Source: Legionellaceae bacterium
GTDB taxonomy: Bacteria > Pseudomonadota > Gammaproteobacteria > Legionellales > Legionellaceae
Direction: 5' to 3'
Assembly (NCBI GenBank): GCA_030696465.1
Contig: JAUYSE010000206.1
Coordinates: forward strand, 1 to 15,223
DNA: 15,223 nt
Part shown: positions 14,632-15,223 of the stretch, piece by piece
Layout: each line of letters begins with the position of its first letter
Numbering within the stretch: position 1 is the stretch's first letter
Notes under the pieces: generated by a model
Seen by the model: the letters and a program-made list of their open reading frames with translations, nothing else
Told to the model about the DNA's origin: nothing
Databases searched by the model: none
Translations under genes and position numbers: made by a program

Positions 14632-15223
14632 TTAGCCCAACTCTGCAATAGTCAGATTTGCATAAGCTAACACCAACCACTTTATTCCAACCGCCTTAAA
14701 GTTCACTTGTACTTGCGTTTGAGGCCCATTTCCCTTCGCTCCCAGAATAACACCCTCTTTGAATTTAGGATGACATACCGTTTGACCGATATAGAATTCT
14801 CCCGCTTGAGAAACAGATGATTGTTGTTGCATAAAATTGGTCTGTGCCTGCATCGGTGACTCTACCGCGGAACCCTGCAATAAATTCGGAGGTATTTCGC
14901 GTAAAAAGCGTGAAGGTCTATGTCGCTCTTCTCGACCATATTGTCGCCGTAAAGTAGCATACGACATATAAAGTCGATGCATCGCACGGGTCATTCCCAC
15001 ATAACATAAACGACGCTCTTCTTCTAAGCGCTCAGGCTCTTGTAACGATTGATGCGACGGAAATACGCCTTCCTCCACCCCCACCATAAATACCACAGGA
15101 AACTCTAATCCCTTCGCCGAATGTAAGGTCATTAACTGCACGGTGGGGATATCTTCGACCACAGAAGTTTCTGTCACCTCTAAGGAGTTATGTGCTAAAA
15201 ATAGCGAATGAGTTCTTTGGCCT
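14632..15223 (-). CDS. uvrD: DNA helicase II UvrD, C-terminal part (runs off the window)
   Basis: The 3' end of a superfamily 1A 3'-5' helicase used in nucleotide excision and mismatch repair. The frame is open to the window edge (QRTHSLFLAHNSLE resembles the FLSHAALE region of UvrD). Helicase motif V is visible (VQLMTLHSAKGLEF), then the 2A segment GVEEGVFPSHQSL, motif VI (RRLCYVGMTRA) and a C-terminal Tudor-like domain beginning GQTVCHPKFKEGVILG and ending GIKWLVLAYANLTI, typical of UvrD rather than Rep or PcrA. It stops with TAA 43 bases before the com1-like GTG. About 70 percent of the protein lies outside the window. Confidence 0.96.
   Translation of the reverse strand, partial: GQRTHSLFLAHNSLEVTETSVVEDIPTVQLMTLHSAKGLEFPVVFMVGVEEGVFPSHQSLQEPERLEEERRLCYVGMTRAMHRLYMSYATLRRQYGREERHRPSRFLREIPPNLLQGSAVESPMQAQTNFMQQQSSVSQAGEFYIGQTVCHPKFKEGVILGAKGNGPQTQVQVNFKAVGIKWLVLAYANLTIAELG

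Overview
The window looks like chromosomal housekeeping DNA of a moderately AT-rich gammaproteobacterium. Evidence for this: an alpha/beta-type glycyl-tRNA synthetase, a UbiK-type ubiquinone factor, a DUF2909 twin-membrane protein, LpxD (so lipid A), ComM, PBP4, and a Com1-like DsbA protein with an N-terminal helical domain of the kind known from Coxiella and Legionella. The assignment to a Legionellales-like lineage is an inference, mainly from the Com1-like protein and overall protein similarity. No species can be named from the sequence.

Layout. The left part is mostly on the + strand: an uncharacterised edge fragment (about 1-136), dacB/PBP4 (152-1939), a small DUF2909 gene on the - strand (2000-2209), ubiK (2285-2524), comM/yifB (2635-4164) and a 5'-truncated YfcA-like TSUP permease (4198-4863). 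Everything to the right is on the - strand. In order of transcription it runs: uvrD 3' end (15223-14632), com1-like DsbA (14588-13821), glyQ (13803-12904), glyS (12904-10838), a repeat-bearing gap (10837-10522), lemA (10521-9940), htpX (9913-8882), a second repeat-bearing gap (8881-8541), lpxD (8540-7485) and polA (7488-4888).

Tight couplings are visible. glyQ and glyS overlap by one base (TAATG), lpxD and polA by four bases (ATGA), lemA and htpX are 26 bases apart, and com1 and glyQ are 17 bases apart. The two gaps longer than 300 bases both hold palindromic repeat DNA.

The most noteworthy structure is a 50-bp dispersed repeat present twice, at 4149-4198 and 8687-8736, with 49 of 50 bases identical. 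The first copy supplies the last codons and stop of comM and abuts exactly the point where homology to the TSUP permease begins, so it marks a rearrangement that removed about 90 N-terminal residues of that permease. The second copy is the left arm of an imperfect palindrome of about 160 bp between htpX and lpxD. A different palindromic element lies between glyS and lemA. Other points of note are a polymerase I whose proofreading residues are all replaced, a PBP4 with an unassigned C-terminal extension of about 120 residues, and an lpxD translationally coupled to polA rather than placed in the usual bamA-skp-lpxD-fabZ-lpxA cluster. I did not find a convincing undescribed multi-gene system. The novelty here lies in the repeats and in individual protein variants.
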